Assembly (NCBI RefSeq): GCF_036245865.1
Contig: NZ_BTTW01000001.1
Location: 1,488,001 to 1,552,000, forward strand
Length of the DNA stretch: 64,000 nucleotides
Origin: Corallococcus caeni
Lineage (GTDB): Bacteria > Myxococcota > Myxococcia > Myxococcales > Myxococcaceae
Reading direction: 5' to 3'
In this document: piece after piece, positions 51,983-61,800 of the stretch
Layout of the letters: the number at the start of each line of letters is the position of its first letter
Numbering within the stretch: position 1 is the stretch's first letter
Position numbers and translations under genes: made by a program
Notes under the pieces: model-generated
The model's database searches: none
What the model saw: the letters and a program-made list of their open reading frames with translations, nothing else
Told to the model about the DNA's origin: nothing

Positions 51983-53242
51983 ATGCGAAAGCCCTCTCAC
52001 AGGACCCTGGCCCTGGGTGTACTCCTGCTGGCCGGTACCGCTGCGAGCGCCGCGCCGGAGCAGGTGCACTACGCCCTCATCGTGGCCAGCAACACGGGCA
52101 CCGAGCCGTCCCAGGCCCCCCTGCGCTACGCGGACGACGACGGCGCCCGCTACTACGAGCTGTTCGCCCCCCGCTCGCGCGAGGTGGTGCTGCTGAGCGT
52201 GCTGGACGCGGAGACGCAGGCCCTGCACCCGGGGCTCGCCGCCAGGACACGGGCCCCCACCCACGCCGCGCTGTGGGATGCCCTCGCACGCCTGAACGGC
52301 CGCATGGCGGAGGACCGGGCGAAGGGCGCGGTGCCGGTGCTGTCCTTCGTCTTCGTGGGCCACGGCAAGCGCGGCGCCGCGGGTGAAGGGTCGGTGAGCC
52401 TGCTGGACGGGCCGCTGACGCGCACGGAGCTGTACGCGCGGGTGCTGGCGCCGAGCAAGGCGTCCTTCCTCCAGCTCATCGTGGACGCGTGTGATTCGTA
52501 CTTCTTCGTCCACTCGCGCGGCGCGCTGCCGGTGGGCCCGGCGTACGCGGACGCGGTGAAGGGCCTGTTGGGCAACCGCGAGCTGGAGCGCTTCCCGCAG
52601 GTGGGGGTGGTGCTGTCCACGTCGTCGGAGCAGGAGAGCCACGAGTGGAGCGCCATCCGCTCCGGCGTCTTCAGCCACATGGTGCGCTCGGCGCTGTCGG
52701 GCGCGGGGGACGTGAACGGGGACGGCAAGGTGGACTACGCGGAGCTGCGGGCCTTCGTGGCCGCCGCGAGCCAGGGCATGGACGACGTGCGAGGCCAGCC
52801 GCGCGTGTACATCCAGCCGCCCGCGCTGGACCGGGCGTTCGCCCTGACGGACCTGGCGTCCGCCGCGTCGCTGGGCTACCTGCTGGTGCCCACGGGCGTG
52901 GCGGGCCGGCTGTGGGTGGAGGACGCGCGCGGCATCCGCGTGGTGGAGCTGCACAAGGAGCGCGAGCGGCCGCTGGTGGTGTCGCTGCCCGTGGGGCGCG
53001 GCTACTACCTCCGGGCCAGCGGCCGCGAGGCGTCGTTCGCCATCACCCGGGCGTCGGAGGTGGTGGACGCGGGCGGCCTGCGCTGGAGCGACGCGAGCGT
53101 GGCGGCCCGGGGCGCGGTGCAGGACGCGCTGCGCGACAAGCTCTTCTCCGTGCCGTTCGGACCGCGCTTCTACCGGGGCTACATGGCGAGCCTCGGCATC
53201 ACGCCGTCGTCGGACGAGGCCGACGCGGTCCTGGTGCCATGA
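51983..53242 (+). CDS. Caspase-like (C14) peptidase, secreted
   Basis: This 419-residue protein has a signal peptide ending ASAA (about residue 24) and a caspase-fold domain with catalytic His127 (FVFVGHGKRG) and Cys170 (LIVDACDSYFF), the VHYALIVASN strand and ADDDGARYYELF helix. A short EF-hand-like loop DVNGDGKVDYAE is at 243-254, possibly a calcium site. A beta-rich C-terminal domain follows (PTGVAGRLWVEDARG). It is presumably periplasmic. The stop overlaps the next gene by four bases. Metacaspase-like Arg/Lys specificity cannot be judged. Confidence 0.9.
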   Translation: MRKPSHRTLALGVLLLAGTAASAAPEQVHYALIVASNTGTEPSQAPLRYADDDGARYYELFAPRSREVVLLSVLDAETQALHPGLAARTRAPTHAALWDALARLNGRMAEDRAKGAVPVLSFVFVGHGKRGAAGEGSVSLLDGPLTRTELYARVLAPSKASFLQLIVDACDSYFFVHSRGALPVGPAYADAVKGLLGNRELERFPQVGVVLSTSSEQESHEWSAIRSGVFSHMVRSALSGAGDVNGDGKVDYAELRAFVAAASQGMDDVRGQPRVYIQPPALDRAFALTDLASAASLGYLLVPTGVAGRLWVEDARGIRVVELHKERERPLVVSLPVGRGYYLRASGREASFAITRASEVVDAGGLRWSDASVAARGAVQDALRDKLFSVPFGPRFYRGYMASLGITPSSDEADAVLVP

Positions 53243-53991
53243 GCCCCCCCGCGTCCCTGCTGCTCATGCTGCTGCGGATGTCCGCGCCGTGCGACGCGCA
53301 GACGCGCGTGGTGCTCGTGCCCTTCGAGAGGCTGGCCCTGCCGTCCGAGGACGCGCGCGAGCTGGAGGACGCCACGCGGCGCGCGGTGGCCGCGTTGCCG
53401 GACGCGTGCCTGGAGTCGCGCGAGGACACGCTGGCGAGGCTGCGCGGCGCGGGCGCGGCGCTGGCGGCGTGTGGCGACGCGGAGTGCCGGAGCGCGCAGG
53501 CCACGGCGCTGGGCGTGCGCAGGCTGGTGCGGGGGGTGGCGCTGGGCGTGGGAGGCAGGCGCAGCGTGGCGCTCACCGTGACGGACGCGCGCGGCACGGA
53601 GACGCGAGCGCAGTTCGAGGCGCCGGCCACGATGCCGGGCGAAGCGGACGCGCGCGCGACCCACGCGCTCCAGCAGGTCTGGTCGCCGCTGGTGACGGCG
53701 CGCGCGGTGCGGGAGCCCCAGGGTTCGCGCGTGCTGCCCAGGGTGTTGTGGGGCGCGGGCGGCGCGGCGCTCATCGCGGGCGTGGGCTTCGGGCTGGCGG
53801 CGCGAAGCACGGAGTCGAAGGTGTCGCGCAACGGCGGCGAGTGCGCCACGGCCGGAGAGTCCTTCACGGACTGCTTCGCGTCGCGGCTGGACGCGGGCCG
53901 GCGTCAGGCGCGCACGTCCAACGTGCTGCTGGGCGTGGGCGCGCTGCTGGGGCTCGGGGGCGCGGTGTCCTTCATCTGGGAGTTGCCATGA
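53239..53991 (+). CDS. Membrane protein of unknown function in the caspase operon
   Basis: The ATG at 53239 overlaps the caspase-like stop (ATGA) and gives 250 residues. The N-terminus looks like a signal peptide with RMSAPCDAQTR, followed by a soluble domain of about 150 residues with Cys residues (DACLES, AACGDAEC) and VRRLVRGVALGVGGRRSVAL. Two hydrophobic segments close the protein (VLWGAGGAALIAGVGFGLA and TSNVLLGVGALLGLGGAVSF). No family is recognised. Coupling suggests it works with the caspase-like enzyme, perhaps as anchor or substrate. Confidence 0.8.
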   Translation: MSPPASLLLMLLRMSAPCDAQTRVVLVPFERLALPSEDARELEDATRRAVAALPDACLESREDTLARLRGAGAALAACGDAECRSAQATALGVRRLVRGVALGVGGRRSVALTVTDARGTETRAQFEAPATMPGEADARATHALQQVWSPLVTARAVREPQGSRVLPRVLWGAGGAALIAGVGFGLAARSTESKVSRNGGECATAGESFTDCFASRLDAGRRQARTSNVLLGVGALLGLGGAVSFIWELP

Positions 53992-55100
53992 AGCAGTGGC
54001 TCGCCGCGCTGACGGGCGCCGTCGTCCTCACGGTGGGGGCGTGCACCTTCGCGCCGGACCTGTCGCGCTTCGCCCCGTGCGACGCGGCCGGGGGCTGCCC
54101 TTCCGGCACGTCGTGCCTCCCTTCGGAGAACCGCTGTCTGCCGGCCTGTGGTGAAGGGGGGCCCTGTGACAGGCCAGACCCCGTGGACGAGGTGGACGCG
54201 GGCACGGAGGTGGATGCGGGTGCGGAGGTGGACGCCGGCACCGTGGACTCCGGGGTCGCGGACGCGGGCGAAGCGGACGCGGGCAGCAACGACGCGGGCC
54301 CTTCCGCGCTCTCGCTGGAGTCCAACCTGCCGGAGGCCGTCGAGGCCGTCGCCTACTCGGCGCAGCTCCAGGCCCGGGGCGGCACACCGCCGTACACGTT
54401 CAACGCCACCGGCCAGCTGCCCGCGGGCATCACGCTCGACACCGAGGGCCGCGTCACCGGCACGCCCACGCGCGCGGGGGACCTGGTCCTCCCGGTGGAG
54501 GTGACCGACCGGAGCACCCCGGCGAAGCGCGCCAGCGGCAGCCTGACCCTGCGAGCCCGGCCGCTGCTGCGGGTCGCGGGTCCAGCGCCGCTCGCGGACG
54601 CCCCCAGCAATCGCGCCTATACCGAGCGCATCTCCGCCACCGGAGGCAAGGCCCCCTACACCTTCGCCCTCGCGCCGGAGCAGTCGCTGCCGTCGGGGCT
54701 GACGCTCGCCTCCAACGGCCTCATCACCGGCACCACGACGCAGGCCGGGACGGCGACGTTCACGGTGGTCGTGACGGACAGCGACACGCCGCCCCAGTCC
54801 GTCACCGGCACGCTCTCCATCACCCTCACGAACGCCACCGGCAACGTCAAGCTGCTGTCGCGCGCGGTGCCCACCGGACGCGTGGGCTCCGACTACAGCT
54901 ACACCCTCCGGACGACCGGCGGCACCGGCACGTTCAACTGGAGCGTGAAGGACGGAGCGCTGCCGCCGGGCATCCTCCTGGACACGAAGGAGGGCATCCT
55001 CTACGGCAAGCCCACGAGCGGGAGCGACTTCACCTTCCAGATCAGCGCCGTGGACCTGCTGGCCAACGACTCGCAGTCCTACTCCCTGCACGTCGACTGA
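53988..55100 (+). CDS. Lipoprotein with repeated Ig-like (He_PIG-type) domains
   Basis: The ATG at 53988 overlaps the previous stop by four bases. The 370 residues have a lipoprotein signal ending TVGAC, a Cys-rich segment (PCDAAGGCPSGTSC), a linker of VDAG repeats, and three Ig-like repeats of about 85 residues each with PYTFNATGQLPAGITLD, PYTFALAPEQSLPSGLTL and LPPGILLDTKEG, the pattern of putative Ig domains found in cell-surface and cadherin-like proteins. It is the last gene of the caspase operon. Adhesion or client presentation is a guess. Confidence 0.85.
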   Translation: MKQWLAALTGAVVLTVGACTFAPDLSRFAPCDAAGGCPSGTSCLPSENRCLPACGEGGPCDRPDPVDEVDAGTEVDAGAEVDAGTVDSGVADAGEADAGSNDAGPSALSLESNLPEAVEAVAYSAQLQARGGTPPYTFNATGQLPAGITLDTEGRVTGTPTRAGDLVLPVEVTDRSTPAKRASGSLTLRARPLLRVAGPAPLADAPSNRAYTERISATGGKAPYTFALAPEQSLPSGLTLASNGLITGTTTQAGTATFTVVVTDSDTPPQSVTGTLSITLTNATGNVKLLSRAVPTGRVGSDYSYTLRTTGGTGTFNWSVKDGALPPGILLDTKEGILYGKPTSGSDFTFQISAVDLLANDSQSYSLHVD

Positions 55101-55112
55101 AGCGCCCGGGCC

Positions 55113-55628
55113 TCACGGGTAGCGGTCCACCACCTGGATGACGCCCGTGTTGTCCTGCACCACGGAGAAGCCCTTCATCGGGCTGGGGTACGCGATGAGG
55201 CCCTCGCCGTCCCGGTCCCAGCGCGAGTCCAGCAGCACGCCGCAGAAGGGCACCGACGTGGCGCCGCTCTCCGGGGTGAAGATGCGGTCGTACCGGCCGA
55301 ACACGCGGTGCTTCGTCACGTAGAGCCGCCCGCCGATGCGCGCCCCCGGCAGCTTCGCCTCCCCTTCCGCCTGCGGCAGCGCGATGACGAAGCTGTAGTT
55401 GTACCGGGCCGGCCCCGGGTGGTCCTGGATGCTGTCCACGATGACGGGGATGCGGTCCCCCACCTTCAGCCCCAGCCGCTCCATCTGGAGCTGCGCGCCG
55501 CGAGGACAGCTCCCCTCCGGCGGCATCCACGTGGGCCGCGGCGCCTTCGCGGCGGCGTCCGGCCCGTGCTGACACGCGAGCGCGAACGCGCCCAGCAGGG
55601 CCAGTCCCCCAGCCAGTCTCCAAGCCAT
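55113..55628 (-). CDS. Lipoprotein of unknown function
   Basis: The ATG at 55628 gives 171 residues with a lipoprotein signal ending GAFALAC (about residue 19). The mature domain is compact with KVGDRIPVIVDSIQDHPG, GGRLYVTKHRVFGRYDRIF and VPFCGVLLDSRWDRDGEG; no family recognised. It is downstream of the Omp85 gene on the same strand (44-bp gap), so it may belong to that envelope assembly operon, and it converges with the Ig-domain lipoprotein. Confidence 0.72.
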   Translation of the reverse strand: MAWRLAGGLALLGAFALACQHGPDAAAKAPRPTWMPPEGSCPRGAQLQMERLGLKVGDRIPVIVDSIQDHPGPARYNYSFVIALPQAEGEAKLPGARIGGRLYVTKHRVFGRYDRIFTPESGATSVPFCGVLLDSRWDRDGEGLIAYPSPMKGFSVVQDNTGVIQVVDRYP

Positions 55629-55672
55629 TCCACGGTGGCGCGCACGGACGGGTCGCAAGCGAAGGCCTCCGG

Positions 55673-58600
55673 TCAGAACGTCCCGATGCTGAAGTGGAAC
55701 TGCGTGGGCGCTTCATTGAGCGCTTCGTCGCGGTCCAGGTTGAAGCCCACGTCGAAGGCCAGCGGGCCCACGGGCGTCACGTAGCGCAGGCCCACGCCCG
55801 CCGCGTAGCGCAGCACGCCCGGGTCGAACAGCGTGCGGTCCTGCCACAGGTTGCCCGCCTCGAAGAACAGCCCCAGGTCCACCGCCGCGACGGCGGGCAC
55901 GCGCAGCTCCGCCTTGGCCAGCGTGAAGAGCTCGCCGCCCTGGCTCGCGGGCACCTGGCCGGAGAGCACCGCCTTCAGGTCATCCGGGCAGCCCGCGGGC
56001 GTGATGACCGCGCGGCACGCGGCCAGCCGCTGGTGCAGCGCCTCGCGCACGTCCTGCGGCAGCACGCCGTCCTCGCGGAAGCCCCGGAGGCTGGAGGAGC
56101 CGCCCAGGTAGAACAGCTTGGACCCGATGTTCTGCGCCCCCTGCGTCAGCGGGACGATGGTGCCCGCGCGCGCGCTCACCGCCACGCTCGCGCGGCGGCC
56201 CAGCGGCGCGTACGCGCTCACGCTGCCGGACAGCTTCACGCCGTCGATGGGGAACTCCGGCACGCGGTTGCCCGCGACGTCCGTGGGATGGACGCTGATG
56301 CCGCGCATGAACTCCACGCTGCTGCTGAGCACCATGCCCCGGCGCGGGTTCGCCGGGTCGTCGCGGAAGTCCAGCGTCATGGACGGGCGCAGCGAGTGCA
56401 GCGCGAAGTCGCCGTACGGGTAGCGCAGGCGCTCCTGGTCCGCGCGGTTGACCAGCTCCAGCACGCCCGCGCGCGAGCGCAGCCGGTTGTTCTCCAGTTC
56501 GTACTGGAGCGACACGTTCACCCACGACGCCAGCGCCCAGTCCGCGCCCAGCACCGCCGCGAACCGCGTGGACAGGTACGACGGCCGGTGCACGCGCTCG
56601 CCAATCAGGTCCAACCGCGCGCCAATCTCCTGCGGCGCCAGGAAGGACAGCCGGGGCTGGGACAGCGCCAGGTTGCCGCGCCCGCCCAGGCCGCTGAAGC
56701 CGTCCAGGTCGGACTGACACGCCTCGCCGGACAGCTCTCCGGTGGAGCACCCGGCCGGCAGCCGCGACGACGACAGCGCCTCCGCGCTCGCGCCCGCGTA
56801 GTTCACCTTGCCGCGCGCCAGCAGGTTCAACCCCCGGCCGTCCAGGTTGCGCCAGGCTGTATCCAGCGTGATGCGCGGACCGTCCACCAGGAAGTAGCCG
56901 CCGGACACCTCGCCGTCGATGCGCGGGCGCTCCTGCACCGTCACCAGCACGTCCTTGGAGGCCTCACGGCGGTTGGGGTCCGCCAGCGACACCTCCGCCT
57001 GCCGGAACAGCCCCAGCCGCGACAGCCGGCGCTGGGCCTCCGCCAGCGCCTCCACCGACAGCGGCTGTCCGGGCTTCAGGTCCAGCTGCGCCAGCACCAC
57101 GTCCGGATCCGAGCGCGTCAGCCCCTGGAGCAGCACCTGCCCCACGCGCACGCGAGGCCCAGGGTCCGTGCGGTAGGTCACCTGCGCGGAAGTGCCGTTC
57201 TCCTCCACCGACACGGAGTTGCTCACGCGCGCGAAGAGGTAGCCCTCGCGGCCCAGCCCCCGCTCCAGCGCGGCCTGCGCCTGGTCCACCTTCTCGAAGC
57301 TCAGCGGCGTCCCCGCGGGCAGCAGCAGCGTCACCCAGACGGGGTCCACCTCCAGCGGCATGCCCAGGAAGATGGGCGCGCGGATCAGCGCCTGGGGCCC
57401 CTCCTCCACGTCGAAGTCCGCCTCCGCCGTGTGGTGGACCGCGTCCACCGTGAGGCCGCGGAAGGTCACCTGCGCGGACGCGAAGCCCTGCTCGCGGTAG
57501 GTCGTCGTCATGGCGTCCGCGGCCTCCAGCCACGCCTCCTCCACGTAGACCGTGGAGGGGTCCGGCGGGGCCCCCCCGCTCGCGTCCTGGCGCCGCTCGC
57601 GCCCTTCGGTCTCCAGCGGGTCCTCGCGCATGGGCAGGTCCAGCTCCGGCCACGTCTCCTGCGCCGCCACCTGGTTGGTGAGCATGGAGCGCAGCAGGTC
57701 CGACGACAGCGCCGCGTTGCCGCGGAAGCGCACGTCCGTCACGCGCAGCGGGGCGCCCTCCTCCACCTGGAAGCCCAGCACCGCCGCGTCCCCGTCCGGC
57801 CGCAAGAGCTCCAGCGGCCGCACGCGCGCGTCGTGGAAGCCGCGCCGCCGGTAGAACGCCTCCAGCCGCCGCGCGAGCCGCGCCGCCACGGCCTCGTCCA
57901 TCGCCTCCTCGCCGTCGTAGGCCACCACGCGCGCCAGCAGCGAGCCGGGGAAGCGGCGGTTGCCCGTGAAGCGCAGGTGGAACGCGGGGCCCGCCGACAC
58001 CGGCACCGCCACGGACGCCTCGCTGTCCTCCACGACGACGGTGGGCGTGCCCACCCAGGCCCGCCAGTGCTGGCCCTCGCGCAGGAGCGCCCGCAGCCGC
58101 TCCAGCCCGCCGTCCAGCTTCGCCCGGTCGAACACCTGGCCGGGCTTCATCCCCAGCGCGTCCACCAGGCGCGGCAGCGGCAGCGCGGGGCTGCCGGAGA
58201 AGGTCACCTGCCGCACGCGCGTGGGCTTGCCCTCCTCCACCACCAGCGTCACCGCGACGCCGCCCGCGGGCACCGGCCGCTCCTCCACCTGGATGTCGAC
58301 GGCGTCGTAGCCCTTGCGCTGGTAGGCCTCGCGCACGGAGTCCGCCGCGGTGTCCAGTTCCTCCGGGTCCAGGGGCCCGCCCTGGAGCAGCCCGCTCGCG
58401 TCCAGCAGCTCCCCGGACGTGAGGACGTGGTTGCCCCGCACCGCCACGTGCGACAGCAGCGGCAGCGGCATGAGCTGGAACACCAGCCGCACCCCACCCG
58501 GCACGTCCTGGGTGAGCGCCACCACGTCCGCGAAGCGCCCCGTGGCGAACAGCCGCTCCACCGACTTGCGCACCGCGCCGGGCGTCAGCGCCTGGCCCTT

Positions 58601-58831
58601 GCGCAGCGTGACGAGCCCCGACAGCCCGTCCGGCGCCATGCCCTCCGGCAGGTGCAGCTCCACGGCGACCACTGCCGGCGCTTCGTCGTCGTGGCCCGCG
58701 GGCGCCGCGAAGGCGGGCAGCGCGCACACGAGGAGCAGCACCGCGGTCAGCGCGGCTACTCGACCTCCCAGCCCAGCTTCAGCTCGAGCCCGAGGTTTCC
58801 GAACGACGCCTGGCTGTTCTCGTTGTCCCAC
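55673..58831 (-). CDS. Omp85-family outer membrane assembly protein (TamA/BamA-like)
   Basis: Omp85 proteins insert proteins into the outer membrane through a 16-strand barrel, with POTRA domains in the periplasm. The GTG at 58831 gives 1052 residues; the signal peptide ends ALPAFA after a long N-region, and no nearer ATG or GTG exists. Several POTRA-like repeats follow (VTFSGSPALPL, FRGNAALSSDLL, LLQGLTRSDPDVV), then a barrel with FYLGGSSSLRGF and ending IGTF. It overlaps the 3' end of the TamB-like gene by 76 bases, which supports a TamA-TamB pairing, although barrel size alone does not exclude BamA. Confidence 0.9.
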   Translation of the reverse strand: MGQREQPGVVRKPRARAEAGLGGRVAALTAVLLLVCALPAFAAPAGHDDEAPAVVAVELHLPEGMAPDGLSGLVTLRKGQALTPGAVRKSVERLFATGRFADVVALTQDVPGGVRLVFQLMPLPLLSHVAVRGNHVLTSGELLDASGLLQGGPLDPEELDTAADSVREAYQRKGYDAVDIQVEERPVPAGGVAVTLVVEEGKPTRVRQVTFSGSPALPLPRLVDALGMKPGQVFDRAKLDGGLERLRALLREGQHWRAWVGTPTVVVEDSEASVAVPVSAGPAFHLRFTGNRRFPGSLLARVVAYDGEEAMDEAVAARLARRLEAFYRRRGFHDARVRPLELLRPDGDAAVLGFQVEEGAPLRVTDVRFRGNAALSSDLLRSMLTNQVAAQETWPELDLPMREDPLETEGRERRQDASGGAPPDPSTVYVEEAWLEAADAMTTTYREQGFASAQVTFRGLTVDAVHHTAEADFDVEEGPQALIRAPIFLGMPLEVDPVWVTLLLPAGTPLSFEKVDQAQAALERGLGREGYLFARVSNSVSVEENGTSAQVTYRTDPGPRVRVGQVLLQGLTRSDPDVVLAQLDLKPGQPLSVEALAEAQRRLSRLGLFRQAEVSLADPNRREASKDVLVTVQERPRIDGEVSGGYFLVDGPRITLDTAWRNLDGRGLNLLARGKVNYAGASAEALSSSRLPAGCSTGELSGEACQSDLDGFSGLGGRGNLALSQPRLSFLAPQEIGARLDLIGERVHRPSYLSTRFAAVLGADWALASWVNVSLQYELENNRLRSRAGVLELVNRADQERLRYPYGDFALHSLRPSMTLDFRDDPANPRRGMVLSSSVEFMRGISVHPTDVAGNRVPEFPIDGVKLSGSVSAYAPLGRRASVAVSARAGTIVPLTQGAQNIGSKLFYLGGSSSLRGFREDGVLPQDVREALHQRLAACRAVITPAGCPDDLKAVLSGQVPASQGGELFTLAKAELRVPAVAAVDLGLFFEAGNLWQDRTLFDPGVLRYAAGVGLRYVTPVGPLAFDVGFNLDRDEALNEAPTQFHFSIGTF

Positions 58832-61800
58832 TGGGCCTGTGCGGAAAGACGGTCGTCGAAGCGGTACTCAGCGCGTGCCCGGGTGCCTCGCCCACTCACT
58901 GGCTGGGTCATCCCGATTTTAAGCTGCTCGGACAGGAACTTCGACTCCAGTTGTGCGGTGGGCTCCGCTTGCCGGGTGGCGTCGTTGTAGGTGGTGGAGA
59001 TTTGAAGGGACAGGTCCCTGAGGACGGGATTGCTGGGCAGGAACCGGCGCACCTGCCGGTCCAGTCCCGACACGTTGAAGAGGGCCTCCGCCGCCAGACC
59101 GTAGCTCGCCGACGCGGCCGTGTCCTTGTCCGCGCTCGTCACGCCCAGTGTCAGCAGCGACAGGATGTCACCCTCCGTGAGCACCGGCTCCGACGAAAGC
59201 ACCACCAGCGGGTTGGCCGGCCGGCCGAAGGCGTGCAGCTTCACCACGAACTCGCGCACGGACGTCTGCGCCTGCACCTCGAACACCGGGTCGATGCCGG
59301 ACGCGTCGCGGAACTCCAGCTGCCCCTGCTCGATGGTGAAGAGGTTGTTGCGGAAGAACGCCTGGCTGCCCTCGGCCGCCTCCACGCGGCCCAGGAGCCC
59401 CGGCTTCACGTCCGTGCCGGTGAGCCGCACGTCGCCCAGGAGCCGCGCCTTCGCCAGGTTGTTGTCCACGCGCACGTCGCCGAAGTGCACGTTGACGTCC
59501 CAGGTGAAGAAGGGGTCCCTCGCGCGCTCGCCCCCGCCGCCCACCGCGAGCTGCGGCTTCTTCTGCATCGTCTTGAGCAGCGACTCGATGTCGAGCGGCT
59601 TCTGGTAGCGCAGCTTGACGATGTCCAGCCCGCCCGTGACGGTGGGCCCCGTGGGAGGCCCGACCACCTGCAACAGGCCGGACACGGTGAGCGGCAGGTC
59701 CTCCGTCATCCGGTACGGCACTGCATCCAGTTGCAGCGTCAGCGCCAGCCGCTTGGGCACGAAGCGCTCCAGCCGGATGTCGCCGCGCGCGGACACCTGG
59801 CCCTCGTTGACCTGGGCCTGCAGGTGCTCCAGCAGCACGCGCTGGCCCGTCAGCTCCAGCCGGCCGGACATGCCGCGCACGGTGAGCGGCAGGTCGCGCA
59901 TGGACAGCCGCACGTCGGACAGCTCCGCGGTGCCCACCACCGACGGCGCGTCCAGGGAACCCGTCGCCTCCGCGTCCACGCGCAGCTGGCCGCCCACGCG
60001 CTCCATGCCCGGCAGCAGCGGCTCCAGGAGGCGCACGTCCATGCGCCCCTCGCGCAGGCTCATGTTCATGGCGCGCTTGCTCATCCAGCCGCCCAGCGTG
60101 ACGTCCACCGACGCGCCGCTGAAGCGGAAGGGCTGCACGTCCAGCCGCCCGTTGATGTACGTCAGCACCAGGGGTCCCTGGTTGCGCCCGCGCAGGTCGC
60201 CCCGCGCCAGCGACAGCTCGCGCACCGTGGCCGCCACCTGGTAGCCCTCCGGCTGCAACAGCGGGCCCTGCACCGTCACGCGGCCCGCGAGCATGCCGGT
60301 GACGCCCGCGAGCGCCGGCACCTGGGGCAGCAGCGGCTTGATTTCCGGCAGCAGCAGGTCGACGGTGGAGTCGAAGAGGTAGGGCTCCTTCACCGTCATG
60401 TTCAGGAAGCCCTGCGCGTCGCGGAAGGGGCGCCCGGTGATGCGCAGCTGCTTGCCCTCCTGGTGCAGCGACAGGTCCATGGCGCCCAGGTCGCGCGACG
60501 CGAAGGTGATGCGCGGCCCCTTCAGCGTGGCCTGGATGTCCGGCTTGTCCGCCGTGCCCGCCACGGTGCCCGCGAGCGCGAGCGTGCCCTGGATGCCCAT
60601 CTCCTCCGCGGTCTCCGGGCCCACGGCCTCCGCCAGCGACAGGTTCTCGCCGCCGAAGCGGTAGTCCAGCGCGCCCCCCGTGAAGCCGAAGGAGCCCTCC
60701 ACCCAGGTGCGCCCCAGCCGGCCGTCCAGCACGGTGCGCTCCAGCACCATCGCCTTGCCGTCCACGAAGCGCAGCCGCGCGGAGCCCGCGCCCAGCCGGC
60801 GCCCCAGGTACGTGGTGTCGCGCAGGTCGAAGGCCACCAGCCCCTCCAGCTTCTCCAGCGGGCTGTCGATTTCCACGCGTCCGGAAGCCGCGCCGGCGAA
60901 CTGGCCCTGAATCACCGCGATGGACGGACTCAGGCCCGCCACCAGGTCCACCAGGTCCTCGGTGCGCCCCTGCGGCACCGTGACGTCCAGGCGCAGGTGC
61001 AGCAGGCGCGCGAAGGTGAGCGCCGCCTTGCCGAAGTACTGCGTGCGCCCCTTCTGGCCGGTGAGCGACGGGAAGGACAGGAGCCCGTCGGAATACGACA
61101 GCTTCGCCTGCGTCACGCCCAGGCCGAAGCCCCAGAAGGTGAAGTCGCGCAGGGACAGGCTCGCGTCCACCTTCACGTCCGAGTACGGCCCCACGACGGA
61201 GTAGTTCGCGGAGCCCTTCCCGGACCACGGCAGCTCCGCGATGTGGCCGAAGTCCGACAGCTCCAGCTCGCCGTTGCCCTGGATGTCCAGGCCGCGCGTG
61301 GTGTCGAAGTAGAGCGTCACGTCGCCGTGCACGCGCGAGCGGCCGGACTCCACCGTGAGGCGGGTGAAGGACACGCGGTCGCCCGTCAGCTTCACGGTCG
61401 TCTGCGCGCGGCCCCGCTCGAAGGTGAGCAGCGTCTTGCCAGAGTTCGGCGGCGCGTCGAACGCGCGCGTGGCCAGCGTGAAGCGGCCGCTGCGCAGGTC
61501 CAACGGGCCGGACAGCGACGGCCGGGGCAAGAGCGTCCCGGTGAGGTGCGCGTTCGCCGTCGCGGGGAAGTCCACCCAGGAGCCCGCCACGCCCGCGCGC
61601 TCCAGGATGCGCCCGAACGACGCGTCCTCCGTCTGGAGCGTCACGTCCACCGGCAGCTCCGGCGTGAGCTGGAGCGCGCCCGACAGCTTCACCTTGCCGC
61701 TCCCCAGCGGAGCCTCCAGCGACTCCACGCGCACGCGGTCCCCCGCGTACGACAGGCGCGCGTTGAGGCTCACCGGGCCGTACTGCTCATAGGCCAGGTT

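Noticed and set aside
54180..54300. DNA tandem repeat in the Ig-domain lipoprotein
   Set aside because: It is coding sequence for a VDAG-type linker, common in such lipoproteins, and not an independent repeat element.
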